Of a stretch of 64,000 nt of DNA, positions 36,688 through 46,722 are shown piece after piece (positions within the stretch are counted from its first letter, which is position 1; each line of letters begins with the position of its first letter). Source of the stretch: Aurantiochytrium sp. KH105 (lineage: Eukaryota > Sar > Bigyra > Thraustochytrida > Thraustochytriidae). Below the pieces are notes generated by a model. That model worked only from the letters and a program-made list of their open reading frames with translations, made no database searches and was not told the DNA's origin. The translations under genes were made by a program, and so were the position numbers. The stretch spans positions 124,001-188,000 of the forward strand of contig BGKB01000031.1 in the NCBI GenBank assembly GCA_003116975.1, read 5' to 3'.

Positions 36688-37940
36688 ATGTCGAAGAAGT
36701 CGAAGGACCCCGTGGTGGCCACGCTCAGCGGAGCGCTGGCCGGCGTCGTGGAGACTACGGTCGTCTGGCCCATGGAGTTCACCAAGACGCAGTTGCAGCT
36801 CGACAAGACGAACAGGTACAAAGGCATGCTCGACTGCGCGCGCCAGACTGTCGCGGAGAACGGTACGTGTCGGCGGGACTAGCCAGTCCACGCGCAAGCT
36901 TGCGATCTCTTCTGCGTAATACGCGACATCTGCGCAAAGATGCGAGCGAAAAGGAAAGATCTTCTTCTTCTTCTTCGACTCCTCTCTATTCAAAAGGCAA
37001 AAAGAGGCGAGCAGAAGACTAACTCGTTCAATTGGGAAACGTTGGCGACTGGCTCCGTTTGGTGTGTTTATTGTGTTGTGTTGTACCGTACGACGACACC
37101 CCTTCAAAAAATAACAGGTGTCAAGGGCCTGTACCGTGGCTTGGTACCCGTGGTCATCGGCAGCATCCCCAAGGCGGGCATCCGCTTTGGCTGCTTCAAC
37201 TACATTCAGTCGCAGCTTCGTCTTGAGGATGGAAGCATCACCCCGTTGCGAAACCTTGCGGCCGGTATGAGCGCAGGCGCGCTCGAGGCCGTCGTCGCCG
37301 TGACCCCCATCGAGACCATGAAGACGAAGCTGATTCACAGCAACCAAGGCTTTGTGAGCGGTGTTATGCAGATTGTGCGCACCGAGGGCGTTGGAGGCCT
37401 CTACAAGGGTGTTTGGGCGACCATTGGTAAACAATCGAGCAACCAGGGACTTCGCTTTATGGCTTTTGGCCAGTACAAAATTTTTATGACCCGGGACGAC
37501 CCTTCGAGACCGCTCAAGGCCTACGAGTCGCTCATTGGTGGTATGATGAGCGGATGCTTTTCCACGATTTGCAACAACGTACGTTACATTGACGGGCTCA
37601 CTCGACTCTTTGGTCGATTGCAGCACTCGCGTGTTCGCTCGCTTATGTTTCCTGCCCTCGACTTGAGAGCACAGAGATTAGAGTTTACTGACACATTACT
37701 TGACAAACTTTCGCACAGCCTTTTGACATGGTCAAGTCCCGGATGCAAGGACTGCACGGCGCTGAGTACAATGGTTTCATTGACTGCTTCCGAAAGGTCG
37801 TCAGTAACGAAGGTGTCCTCGCGCTCTGGAAGGGAACTCTCCCTCGTCTCTCCCGTGTCGTTCCTGGCCAGGGTGTCATTTTTATGAGCTACGAGACCAT
37901 TGCCCAGTTCGTGGCGGGTCTCACCGGCCGCGAGGCCTAA
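36688..37940 (+). CDS. SLC25A1: Mitochondrial citrate/tricarboxylate carrier, three exons
   Basis: Exons 36688-36862, 37118-37578 and 37719-37940 join in frame to 285 residues. Introns of 255 and 140 bp start GTACGT and end AACAG and CACAG. Three mitochondrial-carrier repeats each carry PxD/ExxK/R: WPMEFTKTQ, TPIETMKTK and (formed only by the second splice) NPFDMVKSR. The stretch GSIPKAGIRFGCFNYIQSQL and KQSSNQGLRF match the citrate transport protein. The family exchanges citrate for malate across the inner membrane and exports acetyl units for cytosolic fatty-acid synthesis. It faces the malonyl-CoA synthetase gene across a shared promoter region, so two acyl-supply genes are adjacent; joint control is inference. 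Length is typical. Confidence 0.93.
36863..37117 (+). other. Intron 1 of the citrate carrier gene
   Basis: GTACGT...ATAACAG, 255 bp, phase 1, with in-frame stops. It contains TTCTTCTTCTTCTTCTTCG near 36961. Confidence 0.9.
37579..37718 (+). other. Intron 2 of the citrate carrier gene
   Basis: GTACGT...TCGCACAG, 140 bp, phase 0, placed between NN and PFDMVK. Removing it restores the third carrier signature. Confidence 0.92.
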
Positions 37941-38256
37941 GAATAACGTCATTTTTCCACCATTCGTCGTAATTTGCTAAAAATGAAGTCTTACTTGTCA
38001 TTCAATTGCGCATTATCTATTGCATTTTCAAGAAAGGGGGGTTCACAGCATTGCAATGTACTAAATCATGGCAGCAGATGGAGCGCTGCCCCTCGTTTCA
38101 CCGACGCGTGCAGGCTCTATTCAGCTCCTTGTCCCCTCTTCTTTATTTTCATCTCCATAAATTGAAGTACTTTTCTCCTTTTTTCCTGTGCGAATTGGAT
38201 TCAGGTACGACATCGTCGTTGAAGTATGATCAGCGAGAGCTTGGTAGAATAAGAGC

Positions 38257-38303
38257 ACTTGAGCCAAGCACAACTTCAAACTTTCTCATGTTTTTCGACC
38301 GGT
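38257..38303 (+). repeat. Direct repeat, copy upstream of the receptor gene
   Basis: ACTTGAGCCAAGCACAACTT...TTCGACCGG; it matches 43470-43517 at most positions, with the same orientation. Weaker similarity extends about 40 bp upstream (CGTTGAAG...). Confidence 0.8.
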
Positions 38304-38985
38304 CTCATTGTCACGAAATTGACGGAGTCAAAGTGATTGCTATGTTTTAGATCGCCAGGCTAGATTTGGGTCTGAAGAGAGGAAGTGCTCTGGCGGTGAA
38401 GTTCGATGTTCTCGCAACCTCAGAGATTTGACTAAGAGATGCAGAGGAAAGCTTGATATCACAAATCTCTTGGCCGTGACAGTTCATGCTGCGAACGCTG
38501 ATAGACTTACCTCAGTGTCGCGTGAGCTAGTGGCCGTCAAGATAGGATGGCAACTCACGGCAAGTCTACAAGAGACTTTCCGTGGGTGCCAGATTGACGT
38601 CAACGCTTCTGTGGTGTTGATGTCTGCTCACCTCATCTGTGTTATTCCAAGTCCCTATGATCGTGGGCCGCTCACATCATTCTTTCCGCCAGCGAAGTCG
38701 TGGTCAAATGAGTTTTTTCAAGGTTAAACAGAGGTGCAAATCTCTGTGCATACTGCACCGCACTGCAGTGCAGTGTGACCCTGCCTGCGCTGAATGTTTG
38801 TAACGGATCTCTGATACTCGCTATTTTCTAAAGAGAATAGCAGACACATCAACGTCCGGGTAGCGCGGTAGATTCAAAATATTGACATGGAATCTTGTCA
38901 TTTGTGCTGTGGGCCCAACTTCAGCTCTGGACGCATTTTTATAACATCCCACTTTCAAATTTGAGCATGAATCGCGCTATGCGCG

Positions 38986-39071
38986 CACGCAGCGCTTTGT
39001 GTCAGAATCAGCCCGCTTTACTTTGGGGCACGCAGCGCTTTGTGTCAGAATCAGCCCGCTCTACTTTGGGG
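38986..39071 (+). repeat. 43-bp tandem duplication
   Basis: Two copies of a 43-bp unit (CACGCAGCGCTTTGTGTCAG...) with one difference (CTTTACTTT versus CTCTACTTT). Recent, judging by identity. Confidence 0.95.
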
Positions 39072-39873
39072 CAGCTGCGGCGGCAGTTACCCATAGCTCG
39101 TCGCCACCGGACCCTCGGGTTCACGAGCAAAACCGTCGAACTAGATGCGAGGGAGGTCCTGTTTCTCGGCGTTCCGCGCCCATATTCATGCTTCCAAAAT
39201 GCACTTTCTCCAGAGAGACATTGGCGTGGCGGCGGACCCCGCCTCGTCCTCTCCCAGTGTTGAGCTGCAAGTTTACCATGCTTCTGTCCGAATTCGATGG
39301 GTAGGGCCTGTTTGAGCATGTAACCAGCTCCCCGATTTTGCTGGTACAGGGCATATAAAGTGGATCAATGTACAATCCATCTCAAGGTGCAAGTGGAGCA
39401 ATCAAGGCTGGAGCTCATGCGCAAGCGCAGTACGTACTACTTTCATGCTGAACAGGACAGAATGGCGTCAAGCATGCCGAGTCGCCTCACTAACAGTAAA
39501 TCCCCCCACGTTTGAGTTAGTCCCAGCTTCGGCTCGGAGAGCCTCTCGAGTTTACCGTTGCCCCTCTTTACTTTTTGGAACCTACTAGGTTCTTGATTCC
39601 AAATCAATCGACTCTCGTGTCGATTCTCCCGTTCCAGCCGAGCTGACGCGGACCATCGGTGGCTGTGGACTTTCTACACCTACAATTTATACAAGAAATG
39701 CGCAACAAGCATTGCTCATGATTCGTTGATGACGGCGCGTCAGCAAACTGCAAATCACAAGTCCTGAACCGTATGGACCGGCCTCGTTATAGCTCGAAGA
39801 AGAAAGACCAAGCTGAGCAAGGACATCAGAAAAATAGAAAGAAGGACATAGGACAAGAATCGAGTTGAGAAAA

Positions 39874-42800
39874 ATGTACGCTGTCGCGCGTTCGAGGAAA
39901 CCTCGTTGTCCACTCCGGCTTGCAAGGACCCTACTGCACCTTCTCCTCCTGTGCATAGCCTTAAACCCAAAGAGCGTCCTCGCAGGTTCTGTTTATGCAA
40001 ACGAAGAGGCTGCTGCAGAGGCGTGTGACGCGTTTACAGAAGCTGATGCAAACTCTCTGGGCGCTTCAGGCGAATATCTCGTACAAGCTGCAGGAGCGAC
40101 ATTTCCACAACGTCTCTACGAGTCGGCGATATTTGCCTACGGATTTATTGCTCCTAACGTCCAAATCTCGTACACTGGTACAGGCAGCAGCAAGGGATTG
40201 TGCCGTATCAAGGACTATTGCGAAGAGTGTAAACACTCTTTCAACGTTGATTTTGACGGAACGAGCAGTAGCGACGACCGCCAGCCTTCCGTGATCGACC
40301 TTGCTGGGAGCGATGCAGTCATGTCTTGGGACTCGTACAATGAATACAACGACCTGGAAATGTACCCTTCTGTGGCTGGTGCGGTCGTTCCCATTTACAA
40401 CTTGGAAAATGTCCCAGATCTCGTCTTGAGCACTGAAGTTCTCAGTCGCATTTTTCGACAATGTGATTATCCCGCAACAGCGGGCTGTGAACCAGAGTCG
40501 ATCGCCTATTGGAATCATAGCGACATCTTGGACCTCAATCCTGGTCGTGAAGACGCGCTGCACGAGGCGTCGCAGCAGCACGGGAAAATCAAAGTCATGG
40601 TTCGAGCAGACGGTTCGGGAACGACGGAGATCTTTCGCAGTGCACTTTCTTCATTCGAAGAGGCCTTTGAAACCCAAGTCGGCGCTTCTTCCAAGGCGAC
40701 GTGGAATGCAGTGAATCTTGAGAAGAAAGACACAACTATGGGCCTTGTCTCATCGGTACTTTTGACACCTGGGTCCGTCTCGTATGCGGTGCTCGCAGAT
40801 GCTGACGAGATGAGCGCTCAGAAAGCAGGAATTAGCAAAGATGGAACCATTGTGCATGCATCATCAGAGTCTGTCAACTTTGCTGTCATGGAAAAGGGTC
40901 TCGATTTTGGCAATAATGGTGACAACTCCACTAGCATGACTGCCGATATTTTTGGTGCTAAAGGACGACTCGCTTGGCCTGTTGTGGGCTACACGTACTT
41001 TGTGCTACGCAAGGACAGCTTACGGGAGGGCGCAACCTGTGTCAATCGCGAGGCTACGTTTGGTTTTCTGACATGGTTTTACACCGACAGCGTCGTTGGC
41101 ACCTTGGCAGAAACACTCGGATTTGCTAGTCTCCCTTCAGAAGTCAGTGGTGCCGTTCTCGAGCGCATTCGTACCAGTCTCATGTGCAATGGCGAACTCG
41201 TCTACGCAAAACCTCGCCGAGTTGACGTACGCTTTGATATAAACCCAGTTTTTGAGAATGTGTTGGCCCTCGTCGAGCCTGCATACAAAGTACTTCGTGA
41301 TACGCTCACTTTCAATGTGGCGACCGCGTCTGCTCGTGCTGGCGCGCCTTCATGGATCAGCGAGGAGATTGCTCAGCCTACAATGCTAATTGATTTTGCC
41401 GACACAGTCACCGAGGTACTCTCGCGCAATGACACCAAGACCGACCAACTTGGGCTCCGTCGTCTGCGCTTTGCAGGCGTGGCGCACGCGATCGTCTTCA
41501 ATCTCTGCGGAGCGACAAGCCAGAACGACTGCTCATACTCGAGTCTCGCCGTCTCGATGAACATCCAGACCTTGGTGGACATACTCAACGGGAGTATAAC
41601 GCGCTGGGACGCCTCGGGCATCGTCGCTATGAACGAAGAGACGCCCGTGACGCTTCCCAATGAAACGATTCAACTTATTCGCTCGGACGACGCTTCCAGT
41701 GTCGATTGGATGGACCGCTTCAGCGCGCAGCTCAGCGCGAGGAGCAGCGTGACAGACTTTACGTTCACAACATCAGCCATAATGGTAAGCTCGCCGGAAG
41801 CTCTCCTCGCAACATTGTACAGCACACCGTTCTCAATGGCTGTAATTCCTCTAGTCTCTCAGCTCGGCTCACTCGCCTCAACAATCTCTATACAAACGGA
41901 GAATGGCAGCACAGTCGAGATTTCAGAGTCTTCGATTCTTGCCTGTGTCGAAGAAATCGATATCTCCTCATCGGCTTCTCCAAGCAATGTATTCGCGTCA
42001 TGCTGGCCTTTCGTCGAAGTTCTGGACGCAGTTTTTCCCACGAACTTTCTGAACGAGGCGTGCGAAGACGATGACGACGATGACGACAACGTCCTAAGCG
42101 AGGGCGAAGAGTTTGCAACATTTGTGCACTGGTTTGTGGACGTTGAAACTCTGCAACGGCCGCTTGCCTCGGCTGAAATGGCGTACGCGCCTTGTCGCTC
42201 TTCTTCCGCACTTGCAGATGTCGAGCTAGCGACAACGGCAGTAACTTGCGACGGACACTCCGTGATGCTACCGGAACACGACATTGGTGTCATGTCAGAT
42301 GCGTCCAAGATTGTCATCATGATTGTAGTAGTTCTCTCCGAGGTGAGCATTGTTGGGCTGCTTCTTTGGGTCGTAAGAAAGAGGCGCGCAGCGATCATCC
42401 GTATATCTTCGCCTGTCTTTCTCGTCCAGGTCTTGGTCGGCGGATTCATCTCAGTACACACTGCCATTCTTGTGACCAAGGACGACAGCGTTCTGTACGG
42501 CGAGAACGCGGACCTGTACGACGAGAGTGACGTGTACGCAAGTCTGGACACCAACTGTATGCTGATCCCTATTTTTTTCTTTGTGGGATTTGGTATCATT
42601 GTCGTACCGTTGCTGCTGAAGACGTGGCGAGTCAACAAGCTCTTCAACAACAGACGATTGAGGCGTATTTCCATTTCCAACAGGCAGCTCTTTCAATACG
42701 AGCTCATTTTTCTCGCATGCGTCCTCTCGATCTTACTTGCCTGGCTCACCGTCGATCCACTTCGGTACACGAGAACAATTATTGAAACAGATTCAGTCAC

Positions 42801-43251
42801 AGGTGCGCCAATTCAGTCCGTGGGAATCTGCACGTGCGAAAATCCCTTGCCGTTTCTGGTTCCTCTCATTTGCTTTATTGTCGTCTGCTTGGTTTGGGGA
42901 AACTACCTGGCATACAAGGGGCGAAATATTCCTACAAAGTTTTCGGAAGGTCGCTTCATTGCTATGGCGCTTCTCAGCTACTTGGAGCTCTTTGTTCTTG
43001 GCATTCCAATCTTCATGGTGACCATCAACACACCCAGTCTCGACGGACTCGTCAAAGCTCTCGTGATTATCCTCTGCACGCTCGATGCGTTGGGCCTCAT
43101 CTTTGGCCCCAAAGTCTATGGTTATATCTTTTCTCAAGAAGCCAAGGACAGTCGATCAAAGACGATCAGGACATCCGCCAACACGACAAGTGGCCATGAG
43201 AGAACACACGGTTTCACTTCCAAACCTTCGGCATCAGACGTATCAAGCTAG
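39874..43251 (+). CDS. Class C (GABA-B-like) 7TM receptor with two extracellular PstS-like phosphate-binding domains
   Basis: The protein has 1125 residues from ATG 39874, with a signal peptide of about 37 residues (LHLLLLCIAL). The first periplasmic-binding domain (about 65-430) is PstS-like: AGATFP 73-78, SYTGTGSSKG 99-108, DLAGSD 142-147, VVPIYNL 171-177 and RADGSGTTEIF 244-254, the loops that hold phosphate in bacterial PstS. A second, degenerate copy (about 490-690) keeps AHAIVFNLCG, LVDILNGSITRWDA and LIRSDDASS. After an acidic linker, a class C 7TM domain spans about 811-1086 with Cys895 and Cys986/988 placed like the extracellular disulfide, SPVFLVQVLVGG, LLKTWRVNKLFNN and the TM7 FGPKVYGYIF. 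There is no Cys-rich domain, as in GABA-B receptors. A plausible role is sensing extracellular phosphate and signalling through G proteins; that is inferred from architecture. Confidence 0.88.
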   Translation: MYAVARSRKPRCPLRLARTLLHLLLLCIALNPKSVLAGSVYANEEAAAEACDAFTEADANSLGASGEYLVQAAGATFPQRLYESAIFAYGFIAPNVQISYTGTGSSKGLCRIKDYCEECKHSFNVDFDGTSSSDDRQPSVIDLAGSDAVMSWDSYNEYNDLEMYPSVAGAVVPIYNLENVPDLVLSTEVLSRIFRQCDYPATAGCEPESIAYWNHSDILDLNPGREDALHEASQQHGKIKVMVRADGSGTTEIFRSALSSFEEAFETQVGASSKATWNAVNLEKKDTTMGLVSSVLLTPGSVSYAVLADADEMSAQKAGISKDGTIVHASSESVNFAVMEKGLDFGNNGDNSTSMTADIFGAKGRLAWPVVGYTYFVLRKDSLREGATCVNREATFGFLTWFYTDSVVGTLAETLGFASLPSEVSGAVLERIRTSLMCNGELVYAKPRRVDVRFDINPVFENVLALVEPAYKVLRDTLTFNVATASARAGAPSWISEEIAQPTMLIDFADTVTEVLSRNDTKTDQLGLRRLRFAGVAHAIVFNLCGATSQNDCSYSSLAVSMNIQTLVDILNGSITRWDASGIVAMNEETPVTLPNETIQLIRSDDASSVDWMDRFSAQLSARSSVTDFTFTTSAIMVSSPEALLATLYSTPFSMAVIPLVSQLGSLASTISIQTENGSTVEISESSILACVEEIDISSSASPSNVFASCWPFVEVLDAVFPTNFLNEACEDDDDDDDNVLSEGEEFATFVHWFVDVETLQRPLASAEMAYAPCRSSSALADVELATTAVTCDGHSVMLPEHDIGVMSDASKIVIMIVVVLSEVSIVGLLLWVVRKRRAAIIRISSPVFLVQVLVGGFISVHTAILVTKDDSVLYGENADLYDESDVYASLDTNCMLIPIFFFVGFGIIVVPLLLKTWRVNKLFNNRRLRRISISNRQLFQYELIFLACVLSILLAWLTVDPLRYTRTIIETDSVTGAPIQSVGICTCENPLPFLVPLICFIVVCLVWGNYLAYKGRNIPTKFSEGRFIAMALLSYLELFVLGIPIFMVTINTPSLDGLVKALVIILCTLDALGLIFGPKVYGYIFSQEAKDSRSKTIRTSANTTSGHERTHGFTSKPSASDVSS

Positions 43252-43656
43252 TTTATCCCAGTCTGGGTTTCGATCGACCTCTTTGTTTGAGAGTCCCACG
43301 GAAATCGATTTGCCGCCAGAGCGGCTGGCAAGTCCAGTGAGACCGGTCGATGTGTCCGTAGAGTTCGTAGTACTTTTTTTTTTTGTTTCTTTGAAGATCG
43401 TAATACATATTGCATGCTTGCATCGTTGAAGCTTACTATTAGTCAGCAAGAATCCAGCAAAACACGATTACTTGAGCCAAGCACGATTGCAAACATTTCT
43501 CATGTTCTTCGACCGGTTCTGTTCCGAGTTTTGGCTCATGACCGTCTGTTCTCAGATCATCTTGGCGCCGGCCGAGTCTTTTTATGATTGGGTCGTGCGT
43601 GGCCTTGAACCTGGTCTTGCCAATAACCAAACTCGGGAAAACCGTGGGCGTGGGCC
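43252..43656. other. Intergenic with the second copy of the direct repeat
   Basis: 3' flank of the receptor gene and promoter of ZNHIT2. Contains a T-tract at 43374-43384 and the repeat copy 43470-43517. No gene. Confidence 0.45.
43470..43517 (+). repeat. Direct repeat, copy downstream of the receptor gene
   Basis: ACTTGAGCCAAGCACGATTG...TTCGACCGG; same orientation as 38257-38303, so the 39874-43251 gene lies between the two copies. Confidence 0.8.
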
Positions 43657-45003
43657 ATGGCGAGTGCGTGCAACGTCTGCGCGGAGAGCGCAGCCGCGTA
43701 CCGCTGCCCGCGGTGCGCAGCAGCGTACTGCGGCGTGTCGTGCTACAGACGTCATGGAGGCGGCAATTGCATGGAGGCCTTTTACAAAGACCAAGTCGAG
43801 GGCGAGCTGCGCCTACGGGCAGCCGAGCGGCGCCGTGAAATCGACCTCGAGCCACCGCGCGATGCCCAGCGTCTGTTGTCTGTTTCGCGCGAGCAAGCTC
43901 AAAAGCGGCTCTTGCTAGAGAAAACAATGGTCGAGCAAGAAGAGAGTGGGGACCAGGGGTCGTCCTCGCCGCTGCTTATCGAGCAGAACGACCAAGACCA
44001 GGGCGAAGACCGCGAAATCGAGCAGCTCGCAGCCCGTCTCAAAGACGTGCTTGGCGTACAGGAACTTACGGCAAAGAGCATTGAAGAGGCTTCAGTCCAC
44101 GATCTTGAGGCAGCCATGCTTGAGCAGGACCGCGTCAGATTCCGCACCCAGGTATCCGTCGCTGGAGGGCTAGATGTGGTCTACGGCGATGAGAACGCAA
44201 GACTACGTCCATACGTTCCTTGGTGGACATTTCCGGTGGGACAATACATTTCCTTTCGAGAGCCTCGCGTGAGCAAGCGGCTTGTGTGGGATCTCGATGG
44301 TAAAGAGCAGCAGGAGGAAACTGATGATGAACCAAATGCCCTGCACTCTACGCAATTGAGTGCGCCCATGATCTGGTTCGGGGAGACCATGGCACAAGAA
44401 GAGCGAGCGTCTGTATTTACTCGCAGTAGAAATGAGTCCCTCGCTTCCATTGGCGCGCCTGCACAGATTGCAGCCTCCTTCAAATTTCATGTGTGTAGTG
44501 TCGCTCTGGCATATGTGCACGCTGTAAGACTCTTCAATGGCCTCATTGGCTCGGATAATAGTGACGAGGTTTTGCGCGAGCTAGCTGCGCGCTCAAGCAT
44601 CTTGCGCGGCGAACGTTTCGCGCCAGAGTCTCTCGAGCAAGTCATGTTGGACTCCTTTGGAACCATCTCGGCTGCAAACATCTCGGCTTTCAAATCCGCT
44701 TTGGCTTCAGAGCAGGCTGCTCCCAGCGCAAGAACGCATTTTGCCATCGAGAGACCTGGCGAGGACGAATTTGCTGGCGCAAGGCTCTTTGCCAGTCACG
44801 AGCAGCAGCTCGTGGACTTGCGCGCTCTTATCGCGAGCCCCCAAGAACTTTTGGCTGACGCTCTTTTGGACGTGTGGCAGTGCTTTCGAGAATCTCGCAC
44901 GCGCTCGACTCTTGTGAAGAGGATTGAGCGCAAGCTTTGGTTCATGGTTCTCTGGGCGCAGACGCAGCACGCTCCTCTCTTTGTCAGCGAACCGCTGCCT
45001 TGA
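43657..45003 (+). CDS. ZNHIT2: ZNHIT2, HIT-type zinc finger protein
   Basis: The protein has 448 residues from ATG 43657. The N-terminal HIT finger is complete: CNVC, CPRC, YCGVSCYRRH and C (residues 5-38), immediately followed by MEAFYKDQVEGELR, the extension that marks ZNHIT2. The remainder is the ZNHIT2-type C-terminal region with PYVPWWTFPVGQY and a helical end. In other eukaryotes ZNHIT2 links the R2TP chaperone to assembly of the U5 snRNP in nucleus and cytoplasm. All eight zinc ligands are present. Length is close to the human protein. Identification is good. Confidence 0.85.
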   Translation: MASACNVCAESAAAYRCPRCAAAYCGVSCYRRHGGGNCMEAFYKDQVEGELRLRAAERRREIDLEPPRDAQRLLSVSREQAQKRLLLEKTMVEQEESGDQGSSSPLLIEQNDQDQGEDREIEQLAARLKDVLGVQELTAKSIEEASVHDLEAAMLEQDRVRFRTQVSVAGGLDVVYGDENARLRPYVPWWTFPVGQYISFREPRVSKRLVWDLDGKEQQEETDDEPNALHSTQLSAPMIWFGETMAQEERASVFTRSRNESLASIGAPAQIAASFKFHVCSVALAYVHAVRLFNGLIGSDNSDEVLRELAARSSILRGERFAPESLEQVMLDSFGTISAANISAFKSALASEQAAPSARTHFAIERPGEDEFAGARLFASHEQQLVDLRALIASPQELLADALLDVWQCFRESRTRSTLVKRIERKLWFMVLWAQTQHAPLFVSEPLP

Positions 45004-45579
45004 AGATGTCCACGGATCTCGAAACAAAAGCAATGCCGAGAGCAAGAGCGCTTCCTGGCGCTCCACATGCCAATGTATACATACTAGGCCAAGGACGCTT
45101 CTCTCCTCCCGCACGGCCCGTGACTCTGCCTCGCATGTTCTTCGTTAGGCCAGCAGCCGGGCGGAGCAGGTGCAGTGCACACGAGTCAAGACTGCCTGAG
45201 CGATGGCCGGGCATGCGAGCAATGGAGCAAGCAAGCCGGCAAGCTAGCAAGCAAGCCAAGGAGCAAGCCCAGAAGCAAGTCAAGACGCAAGCCACCCGAG
45301 CACAGCAACCAGAACCTTGTATTATACTCCCCGATTATACTACTATACCTCTTTTGGGTGGGTTCGTCGAGGGTTCGTGGTCAGGTTTCCGAGCAAGGCG
45401 CACGCGAAGGCAAGCCAGGATCCCTCGCTCGCGAGGCTCGCCCGCGGCGCCCGCGCGGCGGAGAGGAGAGCGCGAGACGCGAGCGGAGGCGAGAGCAGAG
45501 GACACGCCACGAGCGGAGGCGAGAGGAGAGGAGAGAAGAGAAGACCCCCGGCGAGCGCGGCGACGTGGGTCCGGCCGGC
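45004..45579. other. Intergenic between ZNHIT2 and the RGS gene
   Basis: GC-rich with AGCAAGC repeats (45230-45275) and GAGAGGAG repeats (45455-45545). The frame leading into the RGS gene is open here but without an ATG. Confidence 0.45.
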
Positions 45580-46722
45580 ATGGGCGCGTGCCTGACGGCG
45601 GCCGGCCGGGGCCGCGGGGCCCCCGGGACGGCGAGACGCACGACGCGGGCGGAGTCGGCGCTGGCGGTGCTCTCGTGGGACTTCAAGGCGGCGCTGCCCG
45701 CGCACGAGGCGAGAGGAGGACAGGGCGCACGCGAAGAGTTTGAGATTGAAGACAGGGTCTCCGAAGAAGAGGAGGCCGCCACGCGCGAACGCCTCGAGGC
45801 CCTCAGAGGTACCCTCGACGATCTGCCCCTAAAGTACGTGCTCAAAGACGTGGCGCTACTCCAGGCGTTCAGGGTCTTTATCAAGTCGCAGCACGCAAGC
45901 GAAAACCTTCTCTTTTACCTTGCCGTGCAAAAATTTCGCAAACACAAGTACGTGCGTCCGAACAATGACCTGCAAGCCATTCTCGAGGAGGCCGAGACCA
46001 CGCTCCCAGCATCAGATGTGAGTGTGGACGTAACGCGAATGCACATCAACATGGCTCGCTCTTTCCGGCTTCCCATGTCGCAGGTGAACGCCATCATGGA
46101 CGCGTTGCGCGTGTACCAAACCTTTTTGCAGGATGGCGCGCGGATGTGGGTCTGTGTTTCGCCTTCCGTGCTCAAAGAGGTGCAGGAAATTCTCCTCGAA
46201 AAGCCCCAACTTACCAAGCAGAACGCTGTCTTTACAAAGGCTGCCGATGAAGCCTTTCAGACCATGGAGCGCGACATCTTACCGCGCTTTGTCGAGGCGT
46301 GCATGGAGGAAGAGCTTTTGGACCGCATGGCCTACTACGCGCGAATGGCGCAGAATGGGGATCAGACCGCCAAGAAGGAAGCCTCGCCGCGCAAGAAACC
46401 AATGTCGAACAGATTCATGCCGCCGAGCGTCGGCTCGTCTCTGCGCCGACGGGGCGAGGCCGCGGCGGCACTTACATTCCGCAGACCACATTCGACGCTC
46501 GGCAGGTCCAAGTTGAAGGGGGATGCTGCATCGGGCCCCCACGGCGTCGAGACGGAGTCCGATGCACCGGATGAGCTCGCAATCGAGACCTCTGCTGAAA
46601 ATACCGAGTCCCCGAGTCTCGATGAAAGTGAAGAAGCGATTGCATCAGCGCGAGCTCGAGCTCGAGCTGCCAAGAAGCGGCGTGGCTTTCGACACCAACT
46701 TCGTGCCCTATCTTCGGGCTGA
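45580..46722 (+). CDS. RGS-domain protein with N-terminal lipid-anchor motif
   Basis: The protein has 380 residues from ATG 45580. The N-terminus MGACLTAAG fits N-myristoylation at Gly2 with a palmitoylatable Cys4, a usual membrane anchor for G-protein regulators. The RGS domain spans about 79-240: LKYVLKDVALLQAFRVFIKSQHASENLLFYLAVQKF, ASDVSVDVTRMHIN and KAADEAFQTMERDILPRFVEACMEEE. RGS domains speed GTP hydrolysis on G-alpha subunits. The tail is Ser/Arg-rich. It lies 2.3 kb downstream of the class C receptor gene on the same strand. The open frame before 45580 is Arg/Glu low complexity and lacks an ATG, which supports this start. Confidence 0.88.
   Translation: MGACLTAAGRGRGAPGTARRTTRAESALAVLSWDFKAALPAHEARGGQGAREEFEIEDRVSEEEEAATRERLEALRGTLDDLPLKYVLKDVALLQAFRVFIKSQHASENLLFYLAVQKFRKHKYVRPNNDLQAILEEAETTLPASDVSVDVTRMHINMARSFRLPMSQVNAIMDALRVYQTFLQDGARMWVCVSPSVLKEVQEILLEKPQLTKQNAVFTKAADEAFQTMERDILPRFVEACMEEELLDRMAYYARMAQNGDQTAKKEASPRKKPMSNRFMPPSVGSSLRRRGEAAAALTFRRPHSTLGRSKLKGDAASGPHGVETESDAPDELAIETSAENTESPSLDESEEAIASARARARAAKKRRGFRHQLRALSSG

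Larger units (their letters stand above)
37941..39873. other. 1.9-kb intergenic region upstream of the PstS-7TM receptor gene
   Basis: No gene is supported. It holds a block shared with the region downstream of the receptor (38257-38303), a CACTGCAGTGCAGTG palindromic patch near 38764, a 43-bp direct duplication (38986-39071) and a TATAAA at 39354-39359, some 515 bp before the start codon. A tRNA-like anticodon arm at 39589-39608 was examined and rejected. Confidence 0.45.

Noticed and set aside
39570-39650. tRNA-like anticodon arm (CTTGATTCCAAATCAAT, anticodon CCA) upstream of the receptor gene
   Set aside because: The neighbouring sequence does not give a D-arm, a proper T-arm or a paired acceptor stem on either strand.
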